A stretch of DNA of 64,000 nucleotides from Microcoleus sp. FACHB-68 (lineage in GTDB: Bacteria > Cyanobacteriota > Cyanobacteriia > Cyanobacteriales > Oscillatoriaceae): positions 158,373-222,372 of the forward strand of contig NZ_JACJOT010000002.1 in the NCBI RefSeq assembly GCF_014695715.1. The letters are read 5' to 3'. Below, piece after piece: positions 1 through 9,916 of this stretch. A model generated the notes under the pieces. It ran no database searches. It was not told the origin of the DNA and was given only the letters and a program-made list of their open reading frames with translations. The position numbers and the translations under genes are program-made. Position 1 is the first letter of the stretch. Every line of letters begins with the position of its first letter.

Positions 1-1553
1 ATGTCAGCATCGGCGAGAATGTCATGGTTGCGCCAGGAACTTATATCCGGGCCGATGAAGGCAGCCCTTTCCATATCGGTGAAGGCACGAATGTTCAAGA
101 TGGGGTGGTGATTCACGGACTTGAGCAAGGCCGCGTGATAGGGGATGACCAAAAAAGCTATTCAGTCTGGATCGGCAGCAATGCTTCAATTACGCACTTA
201 TCACTGATTCACGGGCCAGCTTATGTCGGGGATGAGTGCTTTATTGGCTTTCGTTCGACCGTATTTAATGCTCGCGTAGGTAAAGGTTGCATCGTGATGA
301 TGCACGCCTTGATCCAAGATGTGGAGATTCCCCCAGGAAAATACGTTCCTTCGGGGGCTGTGATTACCAACCAGCAGCAAGCCGACCGACTGCCAGACGT
401 TCAAGAAGACGATCTGCATTTTTCTCGCCATGTGGTGGGAATTAATGATGCACTGCGAATTGGGTATCAGTGCGCTCAGGATGCTGGCTGTATTACCATC
501 GTCCGTGATGAGAAAGGAACATCTAATACAACAAAATCTAATAATGGTAATGGCTCAAGAGGTCGTTCGATGCAGAGTAAGAGTTTGAGTGCCGAGGTCG
601 TTGAACAGGTGCGCCAAATATTGGCACAAGGTTACAAGATTGGCATGGAACACGCCGATGAGCGCCGGTTCCAAACCAGTTCTTGGAAAAGTTGTACGCC
701 AATTCAGTCTGGTCGTGAAGCAGACGTGTTTGCTGAACTGGAAGGGTGCTTAGCCGAACATCAAGGCGAGTACGTGCGCCTGATCGGGATTGACACCAAA
801 GCTAAGCGTCGGGTACAGGAGATCATTGTTCAGCGGCCCCATGATAAGGCATCCAACCGCTCGACAACAGCTGCACCGGCATCATTAGGACGCAACCGCA
901 GTGGCGGGTCTGCATCGGGCAGTGGTGCCAACCTCGATAGCGATTTGAACGCTCAAATCCGGCAGCTTTTGGGTCAAGGATACCGGGTTGGTGCAGAATA
1001 TGCCGATGAGCGCCGGTTCCAAACCAGTTCTTGGAAGAGCTGCGGGCCGATTGAATCGAATCGCGAAGCCGATGTAGTGGCTGCCCTAGAAGGTTGCATA
1101 GCTGAACATCAAGGCGAGTACGTGCGCTTGATTGGCATTGACCCCAAAGCCAAGCGCCGCGTGCTGGAGACGATTATCCAGCGGCCTAATGGCAGGGTGT
1201 CTAAGTCTTCTGCCCCCGCCTCGGCACAGGTCTCTCGTTCAGCTCATTCGAGTGCATCCGTCAGCAGTTCTACCATCGCTAGCGAAACGATCGAGCAGGT
1301 GCGCCAACTGATGGCTCAAGGATACAAGATTGGCACGGAACACGCCGACGAGCGCCGGTTCCAAACCAGTTCTTGGAAGAGCTGTAGCCCGATAGAAGGG
1401 ACTCGTGAATCTGATGTGGTGGCTGCCCTAGAAGCTTGCATCGCTGAACATCAAGGCGAATACGTGCGCCTGATTGGCATTGACCCCAAAGCCAAGCGCC
1501 GCGTGCTGGAGACGATTATCCAGCGGCCTAATGCTACGGCTTCGCGTCGCTAA
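1..1553 (+). CDS. ccmM: Carboxysome assembly protein CcmM, 5' end cut by window
   Basis: CcmM is the scaffold of the beta-carboxysome: it binds and condenses Rubisco and recruits the shell through CcmN. The reading frame is open from base 3, and the first residues ([13 protein letters not shown]) lie inside the family's gamma-carbonic-anhydrase domain, so the true start is a few dozen codons upstream of the window. That left-handed beta-helix domain runs to about residue 150 of the visible part and keeps His-containing motifs ([15 protein letters not shown]). Three Rubisco small-subunit-like modules follow, each about 85 residues and marked by [13 protein letters not shown] and EYVRLIGID, joined by Ser/Ala-rich linkers. 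An internal ATG at 570 with its own ribosome site could give a short form made only of the three modules. ccmN follows in the same direction after about 140 bp. Confidence 0.97.
   Translation, partial: VSIGENVMVAPGTYIRADEGSPFHIGEGTNVQDGVVIHGLEQGRVIGDDQKSYSVWIGSNASITHLSLIHGPAYVGDECFIGFRSTVFNARVGKGCIVMMHALIQDVEIPPGKYVPSGAVITNQQQADRLPDVQEDDLHFSRHVVGINDALRIGYQCAQDAGCITIVRDEKGTSNTTKSNNGNGSRGRSMQSKSLSAEVVEQVRQILAQGYKIGMEHADERRFQTSSWKSCTPIQSGREADVFAELEGCLAEHQGEYVRLIGIDTKAKRRVQEIIVQRPHDKASNRSTTAAPASLGRNRSGGSASGSGANLDSDLNAQIRQLLGQGYRVGAEYADERRFQTSSWKSCGPIESNREADVVAALEGCIAEHQGEYVRLIGIDPKAKRRVLETIIQRPNGRVSKSSAPASAQVSRSAHSSASVSSSTIASETIEQVRQLMAQGYKIGTEHADERRFQTSSWKSCSPIEGTRESDVVAALEACIAEHQGEYVRLIGIDPKAKRRVLETIIQRPNATASRR
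556..572 (+). promoter_or_regulatory. Internal ribosome binding site and ATG inside ccmM
   Basis: AAGAGG at 556-561 is followed eight bases later by an in-frame ATG at 570, exactly in the linker between the carbonic-anhydrase domain and the first small-subunit-like module. Translation from here would give a 327-residue protein with only the three modules. In studied beta-cyanobacteria a short CcmM (M35) is made this way. The site is seen in the sequence; its use is inferred. Confidence 0.7.
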
Positions 1554-1694
1554 AGGCTTTTAAAGGAATTGCCAGCGCTCAGGGGAGTGTAGTGATGTTA
1601 ATACAGAGCTGCACGGTTCCTAGGGATTAATCGCTAACCCCTGACTTCTGAGTGCTGGCAACTGACTCTGGATGAAAAAGAGGTTCCTATTTCC

Positions 1695-2342
1695 ATGTAT
1701 TTGCCGCTACTGCGACCGATAGGCAGCGCTGACTTTTTTGTTAGTGGCGATGTGGTCATTGATGAGTGTGCGGCGATCGCGCCGGGGGTGATTCTGCAAG
1801 CAGATGCCGGCTGTCGGATAACTATCGCTGCCGGTGCGTGCGTCGGTATGGGCGCGATTCTCCACGCACACCAAGGAAACTTGGAGGTGGCGGCGGGCGC
1901 GATCATCGGGGCAGGGGTGCTGGTAGTGGGCACTAGCAAAATTGGAGCTAATGCTTGCATCGGTGCGTGCTCTACGATTTTGTCTAGCGACATTGAGCAA
2001 AAGCAAGTGGTGCCGGCAGGTTCGGTATTTGGAGACAGCAGCCGTCAGAGGGGGCTAACTCCAGAACCCCCGGCTGATACTCATGTAGCCGGCCCAAATG
2101 ACTCGGTTGAACCGTCAAATCCTGAGGTCAGCGAGACTCCCGCAAATACACCTGAAAGCACCGATCCGACTCCTGACGCCGCTGCTTCTGACACGACCGA
2201 GGCAGCACCAGAAGTCCCCGCACAGCCTCAGACGGCAACCCACGGCCAACGTCAATTAAATCGGCTAATGCTGACTTTGTTTCCTCACGGCCAGTCCTTA
2301 AATCGCAACTCGCCAAACGGGCCGTCTGCCGGTGCGCCCTAG
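1695..2342 (+). CDS. ccmN: Carboxysome assembly protein CcmN
   Basis: CcmN bridges the CcmM-Rubisco core and the shell of the beta-carboxysome. This 215-residue protein has the expected two parts. Residues 1-115 form hexapeptide repeats of a left-handed beta-helix (GVILQADAG, IIGAGVLVVG, ACIGACSTIL). A disordered Pro/Thr/Glu-rich linker then leads to a short amphipathic C-terminal segment around residues 185-200 (LNRLMLTLFPHGQ), which matches the CcmN encapsulation peptide that docks on CcmK shell proteins. After it comes a Ser/Asn/Gly/Pro-rich tail of about 15 residues. The gene follows ccmM in the same direction, as in the ccmKLMN operon. A HIP1 octamer lies inside it at 1773-1780. Confidence 0.95.
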   Translation: MYLPLLRPIGSADFFVSGDVVIDECAAIAPGVILQADAGCRITIAAGACVGMGAILHAHQGNLEVAAGAIIGAGVLVVGTSKIGANACIGACSTILSSDIEQKQVVPAGSVFGDSSRQRGLTPEPPADTHVAGPNDSVEPSNPEVSETPANTPESTDPTPDAAASDTTEAAPEVPAQPQTATHGQRQLNRLMLTLFPHGQSLNRNSPNGPSAGAP

Positions 2343-2895
2343 TCAAGCCGGTGCCGTCATTTCCTGCTCACTGTAGCATCAGGGACGGGTGAGAAGGATC
2401 AAGAGGAACGGAAAAATTTCAGTTGAAGTTGAACCCATTCTCTCTTCTGTACGGGCGTCAGCGCGTCCCCTTTGGTTGGCATAGCAGCGCCCCGACTTCT
2501 CAACACCTGATAAAGCAGTTGCTCAGTCCGGTTTTATAGATTATGGTTGAACTAATCAGCCAAACTAAATAATAACCTATCAAAACTTTGATTTTATTAA
2601 AGCCCGGTACTTCCGAAGGTGCCGGCCAAAGGCTTATCGGGCAAAAGATTGTTGCTTGCCAACACCCGGAAATCCTCCTAAAATAAATGCGTGTGACCCA
2701 CCACTCGTGGCCGCTCTCTCTACAAAACGGCAACTTGAAGTTTTGCTTGAGACTTGCCAGAATTCATTTCGAGGGAATCGGTTGCCAAAAACTATTCCCC
2801 AGTGAGGGTGTGATGTTGCCCCAAAAAAGTCAAAATAGATTGGCTTTTAGAAAAGATTTTGATAGGCCCATATAAATTTTATCGAAATCTACAAC
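2343..2895. other. 553-bp intergenic region between ccmN and ccmO
   Basis: I find no supported gene here. Short open frames on both strands have no ribosome sites or family resemblance. A weak hairpin lies around 2603-2626 (CGGTACTT paired with AGGTGCCG, two wobbles). The length suggests that ccmO has its own promoter, but I cannot place one with confidence. Confidence 0.5.
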
Positions 2896-3741
2896 ATGAG
2901 GGAATTAAGAAAACAACTGCCGGCTCCCCTCGAACAAACGAGGGAATTAGACCCGCTTCGGGAAAGTGCCCTAGGCTTAGTCTCGACGCGGAGTTTTCCA
3001 GCCATCGTTGGGACTGCCGACATGATGGTGAAGTCTGCCGGCGTGACTTTAGTGGGGTACGAAAAAATTGGCAGCGGTTATTGCACAGCCATCGTGCGGG
3101 GCAAAATTGCCGATGTCAGAATCGCTGTGGAAGCAGGGGCAGACACGGCTGAACAGTTTGGCCAGTTAATATCAAAGGTGGTACTCGCCCGACCCTTGCC
3201 TAACTTAGATGCGATCTTACCGATCGGCACTCGTTGGAATGAGATGGTTCAAGGCAACAGTTACAGTCGCTTGAGCAATCAAGCCATCGGTCTTTTGGAA
3301 ACGCGGGGGTTTCCGGCAATGGTGGGCGCGGCTGATGCCATGCTCAAGTCAGCCGATGTACAACTGGCTGCTTATGAAACGATTGGGGATGGCCTGTGTA
3401 CGGTGATTATCCGGGGTTCCGTGGCGGATGTCGCCGTGGCAGTTGAGGCCGGTATGTATGAGGCTGAGCGGATAGGGGACTTTAACTCGTTAATGGTGAT
3501 TCCCCGGCCTTTGGAGGATTTGGAGAAAACGCTGCCGGTGGCGAGTTGCTGGATCGAGCAACACAAACCTCTGTTAATGCCAATAAATGTTAAGGAGAAA
3601 GAGAAGCAGGCGGAAAAAGAACTCGTACAGTTACCAGATTTAGAAAAGTTGCCGGCTCCTAAAGAGGCTGAGAAGGAACTTGTGGAACTTCCTGAGTTGA
3701 AGGAGTTACCCAAACAGAAAGAACAACAGGCAGACCCATAA
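2896..3741 (+). CDS. ccmO: Carboxysome shell protein CcmO, tandem BMC domains
   Basis: CcmO is a bacterial-microcompartment shell protein with two fused BMC domains that assemble as pseudohexamers in the beta-carboxysome facets. The two copies are plain to see: residues about 18-105 (ALGLVSTRSFPAIVGTADMM) and 130-215 (AIGLLETRGFPAMVGAADAM), each followed by the pore region and a conserved IVRG or IIRG strand. The 281-residue length fits the family. The last 60 residues form a charged Lys/Glu/Leu/Pro-rich extension with near-repeats (KELVQLPDLEKLP, KELVELPELKELP). The start is the first ATG of the frame and has no strong ribosome site. The gene lies after ccmN and before a LysR regulator, which fits the carboxysome locus. 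Confidence 0.94.
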   Translation: MRELRKQLPAPLEQTRELDPLRESALGLVSTRSFPAIVGTADMMVKSAGVTLVGYEKIGSGYCTAIVRGKIADVRIAVEAGADTAEQFGQLISKVVLARPLPNLDAILPIGTRWNEMVQGNSYSRLSNQAIGLLETRGFPAMVGAADAMLKSADVQLAAYETIGDGLCTVIIRGSVADVAVAVEAGMYEAERIGDFNSLMVIPRPLEDLEKTLPVASCWIEQHKPLLMPINVKEKEKQAEKELVQLPDLEKLPAPKEAEKELVELPELKELPKQKEQQADP

Positions 3742-4025
3742 GACTGGCCGATTTTAGTGATGAGATGAAAAAGTGTAGCACCGGCTGACTTGGTAAGGCC
3801 GCGAGGATCATCCCTGGTTGGTTCCTACAGAAAACCAACTTCAGGATAGGAGTCTAAAGAAAACTCTGCTCCTAAACCCTCACACACCAGTGCAACACCC
3901 ATTGGAAGAGGACTTACGCTCGTGAGATTAATTTGATAATAACTTGCTAAATTCATAAACAAAAGTAATTGTTTGTAATTAAGATCATAGATAATATTCT
4001 ATGATTAGGTTCAGGAGTAAGTCCC

Positions 4026-4955
4026 TTGAAGCAGGCAACGCTTCATCAATTGAAGGTTTTTGAAGCGGCTGCACGGCACGGTAGCTTTACCCGCGCAGCC
4101 GAAGAATTGTTTCTCACTCAACCCACAGTCTCAATGCAAGTGAAGCAGCTGACAAAGGCAGTCGGTTTGCCACTGTTTGAACAGGTGGGGAAGCGGCTTT
4201 ATCTCACAGATGCCGGTCGCGAACTGCTGGCCACCTGCCGAGAGGTATTCGAGCGGCTCTCTCAATTTGAGATGACAGTCGCAGATATGAAGGGTCTCAA
4301 ACAGGGCCAACTGCGGCTAGGCGTTGTCACGACCGCTAAATACTTTGTGCCGCGTTTACTCGGCCCATTTTGTCGGCGCTATCCCGGAATTGATATCTCC
4401 CTCCAGGTGACCAACCACGAAGGCTTATTAGACCGCCTGAATGACAACCTGGACGAACTGCAAATTATGAGCCAACCCCCAACCAGCTTTGACGTTAGCT
4501 GCCACCCTTTTCTGGAAAATCCCCTGGAGGTGTTGGCACCGCACGATCATCCACTGGCGGGACAAAAAAACATCCCCATAGAGCGCCTCACCGGCGAACC
4601 CTTTATCATTCGTGAGCCTGGATCGGGAACGCGGGGAGCGGTGCAGAGAATGTTTGAGGAACACGGCATTAAGCTCAAGATCCGGCTAGAACTGGGCAGC
4701 AATGAGGCAATTAAGCAAGCGATTGCCGGCGGCTTAGGAATATCCGTTTTATCTCGCCATGTTTTAGCCCTAGAAGGGGGCACAAGTATGCTGACAATTT
4801 TGGATGTAGAAAACTTTCCTATCCGCCAGCAGTGGTATGTCATCTATCCCAAGGGCAAACAGCTCTCGGTTGTTGCACGCGCATTTTTTGATTATCTGCT
4901 TGATGAAGGCAAGCGGGTAGCCGAAGACACAGCAGCGCTCAAATTTAGGGAATAA
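4026..4955 (+). CDS. LysR-type regulator of the CbbR/CcmR/CmpR group
   Basis: This is a 309-residue LysR-family transcription factor. Its N-terminal winged helix-turn-helix spans about residues 5-63 (HQLKVFEAAARHGSFTRAAEEL, TQPTVSMQVKQL), and a periplasmic-binding-protein-like effector domain covers about 90-295. Cyanobacterial relatives (CcmR/NdhR, CmpR, RbcR) control inorganic-carbon uptake and Calvin-cycle genes in response to metabolites, and the position next to ccmO supports such a role. The start is TTG at 4026, preceded by AGGAG at 4013-4017; there is no ATG that would keep the HTH intact. Which of the three paralogues it is cannot be decided here. Confidence 0.92.
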   Translation: MKQATLHQLKVFEAAARHGSFTRAAEELFLTQPTVSMQVKQLTKAVGLPLFEQVGKRLYLTDAGRELLATCREVFERLSQFEMTVADMKGLKQGQLRLGVVTTAKYFVPRLLGPFCRRYPGIDISLQVTNHEGLLDRLNDNLDELQIMSQPPTSFDVSCHPFLENPLEVLAPHDHPLAGQKNIPIERLTGEPFIIREPGSGTRGAVQRMFEEHGIKLKIRLELGSNEAIKQAIAGGLGISVLSRHVLALEGGTSMLTILDVENFPIRQQWYVIYPKGKQLSVVARAFFDYLLDEGKRVAEDTAALKFRE

Positions 4956-5424
4956 AACTCAGGCCGGCTTTTCAAAGAGTGGGCGTTTAACCAGACAAGT
5001 GGGTAAGGTAAAGCCCATCTAAGTTGGGCTGCCGGCAAATCAATCAACATCTTAAATTTTTCTCCCCCTCCCCCTCTCAATCTGAGCAAATGAACTCAGT
5101 GGAGTAGCATCCAATTGCCTCCACGGGATTGCCTATTGGGATATCTCCTGCTCTTTGGTACGGTAATCACCACTTGCGTTGTCACCCGTCTTAACTTTCC
5201 TTTACATTTTGTGACGGTTAACCCGACTCGCACTTCCACCGGCACTCCTGTTAAGGTTTTGTCAGACATGAGCCGAGCAACTGTCGTTGCAACTGTAAAA
5301 GGCTTAGCTCATCTGCTTTGCTCCATCTAAACGCCTTAACTTCCATCTGGCAGTCGCGCCTATGTCTGTATATCTCTACATAGAGATATAGTTTAAAGTC
5401 TTTGAACAAGGACGGGACAAACCT
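4956..5424. other. Intergenic region between LysR gene and glycosyltransferase
   Basis: No gene is supported. A 71-codon frame at 5115-5330 has no ribosome site and no recognisable family. A small palindrome, CTACATAGAGATATAG, lies at 5376-5391, just before the glycosyltransferase, and may be part of its promoter region. Confidence 0.4.
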
Positions 5425-6495
5425 ATGAAAATCGCTCAAGTTTCACCGTTGTGGGAACGAGTTCCGCCTCCTGCTTACGGCGGCATTGAATTGGTTGTGG
5501 GCCACATAACCGATGAACTGGTTCGTCGGGGCCATGAAGTAACCTTATTTGCCTCTGGTGATTCTGAAACCTTAGCGCGGTTAGAATCTGTTCACCCCCG
5601 CGCCTTGCGTTCAGACCCGAATGTGCGAGAATCCGGAATTTATGAAATGCTGCAACTGAGCCGCGTCTACGAACAGGCAGCAGAGTTTGACATTATCCAC
5701 TCCCACATGGGATGTGCTGCCCTGCCCTTTTGTAATTTGGTTAAAACGCCGACTGTCCACACGCTTCATGGCGTTTTAACACCCGACAACCGTAAATTAT
5801 TTAGCCATCACCGGCAGCAACCTTATATCAGCATTAGCGACGCCCAGCGAGAACCGGGAATGAACTACATTCGCACGGTTTACAACGGCATCAACCCTCA
5901 AGATTACCCCTTCAACCCTCAACCTCAAAACCCTCCCTACCTGGCTTTTTTGGGGCGTCTTTCTCCAGAAAAAGGCCCCCAACACGCCATTGCCATTGCC
6001 CGCGCCACCCGCTGGCGTTTAAAGATGGCCGGCAAGCTAGATGCAGTTGACCGGCAGTTTTATGAACGTGAACTCGCTCCTCTCATTGATGGCAAACAAA
6101 TCGAATATTTGGGTGAAGTCAACCATTCCGAAAAAGTTGAACTCTTAGCCAATGCTGCCGCTACTTTATTTCCCATTAGCTGGCGTGAACCTTTTGGCCT
6201 GGTAATGATTGAGTCAATGGCTGTTGGTACTCCTGTGCTTGGCATGGGGCTAGGTTCGGTTCCAGAAGTAATTGCCCCCGGTACAACCGGCTTCGTTTGC
6301 CAAAGCTATGAAGAGATGGCAACTTTGATCCCCGCTGCTTTAGAAATGAACAGACAAACCTGCCGAGATCGGGTATTAAGTAACTTCAGCGTAAGCACAA
6401 TGGTTGATGAATATGAGGCCGCTTATCAACAAGTTTTAGAAGGTCGAATATGTAATATCAATGGTCATATCCTTGATCCCCGTGTGTCTGCCTAG
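5425..6495 (+). CDS. GT4-family glycosyltransferase
   Basis: This 356-residue protein has the two Rossmann-type halves of a GT-B glycosyltransferase. The N-terminal half contains the acceptor-site motif PPPAYGGIE and HSHMGC. The C-terminal half contains FLGRLSPEKGP and the family-4 signature EPFGLVMIESMAVGTPV, with Glu residues that hold the nucleotide-sugar donor. Enzymes of this family move a sugar from an NDP- or GDP-sugar to a lipid or glycan, typically in envelope or exopolysaccharide synthesis. The substrate cannot be read from sequence. It stands alone in its strand context, so the neighbours do not narrow its function. Confidence 0.9.
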   Translation: MKIAQVSPLWERVPPPAYGGIELVVGHITDELVRRGHEVTLFASGDSETLARLESVHPRALRSDPNVRESGIYEMLQLSRVYEQAAEFDIIHSHMGCAALPFCNLVKTPTVHTLHGVLTPDNRKLFSHHRQQPYISISDAQREPGMNYIRTVYNGINPQDYPFNPQPQNPPYLAFLGRLSPEKGPQHAIAIARATRWRLKMAGKLDAVDRQFYERELAPLIDGKQIEYLGEVNHSEKVELLANAAATLFPISWREPFGLVMIESMAVGTPVLGMGLGSVPEVIAPGTTGFVCQSYEEMATLIPAALEMNRQTCRDRVLSNFSVSTMVDEYEAAYQQVLEGRICNINGHILDPRVSA

Positions 6496-6633
6496 ACGAA
6501 TTCTCCAGTTTGTTAAATAGAAATATCCAAGTTTTCTAACTTGAGATATTCCCAGAGGGGGATTCAGAGGTTAGGCGTGACCACTTACCATTTATATCGG
6601 TTGGGTTAACAAACTTTTTTAGGGGTAAAGCAG

Positions 6634-6822
6634 ATGAGTATGCGAAGCATGACCTGTCCTTGTTGCGGTAGTTACCAAATGCTGCGTCACATAAGGCATG
6701 GAGGTATGTATTGGTTTTGCATGACCTGCCGGCAAGAAATGCCCCTTTTGATTGCGAGTTGCCAGCCTCTGAGTGACAGCCTCAGTCAACCGTCACGCCT
6801 CTCAGCATCCGTACAAGCATAA
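6634..6822 (+). CDS. Small zinc-finger-like protein
   Basis: This is a 62-residue protein with two Cys pairs, CPCC near residues 9-12 and FCMTC near 29-33, separated by a short beta-hairpin-like stretch. This is the pattern of a small zinc ribbon. The C-terminal half is Ser/Leu-rich and probably disordered. Similar tiny CPCCG...WFCxxCRQEMP proteins occur in cyanobacteria, and their function is unknown to me. It is followed by a good intrinsic terminator. Confidence 0.7.
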   Translation: MSMRSMTCPCCGSYQMLRHIRHGGMYWFCMTCRQEMPLLIASCQPLSDSLSQPSRLSASVQA

Positions 6823-7238
6823 GTTACACGCTCGCTCTCAAATTAAAAACTAAAAGATTAAAGCAAAAATAGGCAGGGAAGCTCGTTTTTTTTGAAAACG
6901 GGCTTTTTGATTAGAAGCTTTCTCGAAAAATAAATGATAAAAGTTTAGTTAATTTCGGCTTAAGGTTAGATAGAAAAAAGAAAAATTATTTTTCATCTAG
7001 AAGGCTTGAATTAGAAATTTTGACTTAAAAATTAACCCATCAAAATTTTCATCAGCCACACAATCTAAAATTGCTACGCCTCATCCTACCGCTTTGCACC
7101 AAGCAAGCTACGGATGTGGGAATTCAGCATTTTTGTCACCCGACTTCCAATTCCCACTTGAGTTTTAACGCTTGCCCCTCAAATCGCAACAGTCGCCCTG
7201 ATACAATCGGGGAAATCGACGGTTAGGGGCAGTTTATC
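6823..7238. other. AT-rich intergenic region with terminator
   Basis: After the terminator at 6880-6910, this spacer is AT-rich and holds no supported gene. It separates the zinc-finger gene from the dehydrogenase, whose TTG start is preceded by AGGGGC. Confidence 0.4.
6880..6910 (+). terminator. Intrinsic terminator after zinc-finger gene
   Basis: AGCTCGTTTT pairs with AAAACGGGCT (10 bp, one G-U pair) around a four-base loop, followed by a run of T. It fits a Rho-independent terminator for the gene ending at 6822. Confidence 0.75.
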
Positions 7239-8309
7239 TTGCTAGCAGCGTTACTCTACGGACAAGAAGACTTACGTTTAGAATCCGTCGCCGATCCTTC
7301 ACCGGCTGCCGGTGAGGTGGTTGTTCAGGTGGCAGCCGCAACGACTTGCGGCACAGACTTGAAAGTTTGGCGGCGTGGTGGCCATGCGAAAATGCTGAAA
7401 CCACCTACATTATTTGGCCATGAAGCAGCCGGCACAATTGTGGCCCTCGGAGAAGGTGTCACCGGCTGGCGCGTGGGAGATCGGGTGGTTGCAAACAACT
7501 CCGCACCCTGCTATAAGTGTTTTTTTTGCAGCCGGCAAGAATATTCACTTTGCCCGAATTTGACCTGGAATAACGGCACCTTTGCCGAGTACCTAAAGAT
7601 TCCTGCGCCAATTGTGGAGCATAATATGCTGCCGGTGCCTGAAGCTTTACCAGACGCTTTGGCATCGATGACAGAACCGTTAGCCTGTGTACTTCATGGT
7701 GTGGCGAGATCCAACGTCAAAGCCGGTGATCGCGTTGTCGTGCTCGGAGATGGCGCAATTGGTTTAATGTTTGTGGCAGTATTAGCCAATCGGGATGCAC
7801 AGGTAATATTATTCGGTGGCAACGACAGCCGGCTGGAGATTGGTAAAAAATTAGGCGCATCTGAGGCGTTTAATTATCATCAATTACCGAATGGGCATCA
7901 ACAGGAAGATGTGGTAAAGAGTCAGGCGACAAATATTCCCGAACTCGTGCGACAAATGACGGAAGGATGGGGTGCGGATGTCGTGATCGAAGCCACTGGA
8001 GTGGCGGCAGCGTGGGAAACAGCAATTGCGTGTGCTCGTGCCGGTGCCACTGTAAACTTATTTGGCGGTTGTCCGCGTGACACCACCATCACGGTGAATA
8101 CAGAACAATTACATTACAGCGAACTCACCCTCAAAGGAGTTTTTCACAACACACCGGCTTATGTTCGGGAAGCCTTATCACTTTTAGCGAGTCGCACGAT
8201 TCCATTTGAATTACTGATTAGCGAACACCGGCCTTTGAAAGATTTAGAGCGAGTGTTCCATGAAATGCGTGATCGGCAAGTCATTAAAGTCGCCATTAAA
8301 CCCGGATAA
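7239..8309 (+). CDS. Zinc-dependent medium-chain dehydrogenase
   Basis: This 356-residue medium-chain dehydrogenase/reductase resembles sorbitol and threonine dehydrogenases. Visible features are the catalytic-zinc Cys in TTCGTD, the zinc His-Glu pair in GHEAAG, and the structural-zinc loop with four Cys (CYKCFFCSRQEYSLC). A Rossmann NAD(P)-binding motif follows (VVVLGDGAIGLM). It should oxidise a secondary alcohol or polyol with NAD(P). The substrate is unknown. The start is TTG at 7239 with AGGGGC a few bases upstream. The AmpG-like transporter follows in the same direction after 122 bp and could be co-transcribed. Confidence 0.88.
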   Translation: MLAALLYGQEDLRLESVADPSPAAGEVVVQVAAATTCGTDLKVWRRGGHAKMLKPPTLFGHEAAGTIVALGEGVTGWRVGDRVVANNSAPCYKCFFCSRQEYSLCPNLTWNNGTFAEYLKIPAPIVEHNMLPVPEALPDALASMTEPLACVLHGVARSNVKAGDRVVVLGDGAIGLMFVAVLANRDAQVILFGGNDSRLEIGKKLGASEAFNYHQLPNGHQQEDVVKSQATNIPELVRQMTEGWGADVVIEATGVAAAWETAIACARAGATVNLFGGCPRDTTITVNTEQLHYSELTLKGVFHNTPAYVREALSLLASRTIPFELLISEHRPLKDLERVFHEMRDRQVIKVAIKPG

Positions 8310-8431
8310 AAATAAGTGAGACATGGGAACTGATCAGAGTCATGGGGTGAAAATTTTACCTCATCTCTGCTGTTCCTTCTCCTCACAAATGTTTAAATCA
8401 AATTCATTCAGCTTCCACCCAGCTCAATCTA

Positions 8432-9718
8432 ATGGAATCAAAAAAAGTTAATTATCGCAATCCTTGGACTTTCATTCCTAGCCTTTATTTTATTCAAGGT
8501 CTCCCTAACGTTATCATCACTGGCGTTTTGGATATCATTTATAAAAGTCTGGGAATTCCCAACGCTCAAATTACCGCTTTCACAAGTTTACTGAATTTTC
8601 CTTGGGTACTTAAACCCTTATGGGCACCTTTTGTTGATATTTACTCAACCAAAAGAAAGTGGGTACTTTACACCCAGTTAGCCATGATTGGCTGCTTAAT
8701 TTTGGCAGCCTTCTCCTTCACTCTACCCAATTTCTTTTTTCTGTCGCTGCTAGCCTTTAGTCTCGCTGCATTTATCTCTGCGACTTATGACATTGCAGCA
8801 GATGGATATTATATGTTGGCATTAAGTCCAGAACAGCAAGCGCTGTTTGCCGGCATTCGCAACGTTGCGTTTCGAGTCGCTTTGATTTTTGGCACTGGAT
8901 TTTTAGTCGCCTTTGCCGGTCAGCTTGGAGGAACTCTAGGTAATATTCCTTTAAGCTGGAGCATAACTTTAGGTGTTTCCGCTTTAATCTTTGCAGCTAG
9001 TTTTATTTACCACCAGCTAATTTTACCGTTTCCTGATAGTGATTTATCCAACGCTAGAAACAGAGAAAGCCAAGAGACAGCCCCTTTTTTAGAAGTAATC
9101 GCCTCGTACTTCCGCCAGCCTAAAATTTGGGCGACATTGGCGTTTATTTTATTGTACCGCTTTGCGGAAGTCATGCTGGGTAAAATTGGAAAGCTATTTT
9201 TGTTAGATTATCTCCAACAAAGTGGTTTAGATACAGCAGCCGCGACGAAAGAGGTGGGGATAATCTATGGCACATTTGGAGTAACTTCGCTCATCATCGG
9301 AGGCGTTTTAGGAGGATTGATTGTTTCAAGATATGGCTTAAAAAAGACCATTTGGCCTCTCGCTTTAGCCTTAAATGTCCCCGATGTGTTTTATGTTTAC
9401 ATCGCTTCCCGTCAGCTTCCAGTCCAGTGGATATATCCGCTTATCTCCATAGAACAGTTCGGATATGGATTAGGCTTCACCGCTTTCATGATTTATTTAA
9501 TGTACACCTCAAAGGGCAAATATAAAACTTCTCATTATGCCATCTCAACCGGCTTCATGGCTTTGGGGAAAATGGTGGCTGAATTTATCAGTGGCCCGAT
9601 TCAGCAAGGAGTTGGCTATTATAACTTTTTCATTATTGTCTGCATTCTAACAATTCCCGGAATGCTAACAATCTTGTTCCTTCCTTTAAATGAAGTGGAA
9701 CAAAATCAAAAAGCTTGA
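8432..9718 (+). CDS. AmpG-like MFS transporter
   Basis: This 428-residue membrane protein has about 12 hydrophobic segments. The N-terminal pattern (SLYFIQGLPNVIITG, then LKPLWAPFVDIY) matches the AmpG/PAT branch of the major facilitator superfamily. AmpG imports anhydromuropeptides for cell-wall recycling in Gram-negative bacteria; cyanobacterial relatives are mostly uncharacterised. The ATG start lacks a clear ribosome site. The assignment to the AmpG-like branch is by motif; the cargo is inferred. Confidence 0.8.
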   Translation: MESKKVNYRNPWTFIPSLYFIQGLPNVIITGVLDIIYKSLGIPNAQITAFTSLLNFPWVLKPLWAPFVDIYSTKRKWVLYTQLAMIGCLILAAFSFTLPNFFFLSLLAFSLAAFISATYDIAADGYYMLALSPEQQALFAGIRNVAFRVALIFGTGFLVAFAGQLGGTLGNIPLSWSITLGVSALIFAASFIYHQLILPFPDSDLSNARNRESQETAPFLEVIASYFRQPKIWATLAFILLYRFAEVMLGKIGKLFLLDYLQQSGLDTAAATKEVGIIYGTFGVTSLIIGGVLGGLIVSRYGLKKTIWPLALALNVPDVFYVYIASRQLPVQWIYPLISIEQFGYGLGFTAFMIYLMYTSKGKYKTSHYAISTGFMALGKMVAEFISGPIQQGVGYYNFFIIVCILTIPGMLTILFLPLNEVEQNQKA

Positions 9719-9916
9719 AAGTCTCGGAAAGCTATTTTTTCTGAAAATTAGCATAAGCAGCGTTAATCGTAGCAGTTTTTGCTTAAATACAGAGCGATCT
9801 AAACCAACTTCCAAAGTGTAACCTAAAAAAATACTCCAAAAATTGTTACAACTTAAATTGATGGGAGTTGGTTGTCATTAAAATTGAGAAATTGAACCAC
9901 TGAAGAGGGTGCAGCT

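Noticed and set aside
5115..5330. 71-codon frame before the glycosyltransferase
   Set aside because: It has no ribosome site or recognisable family.
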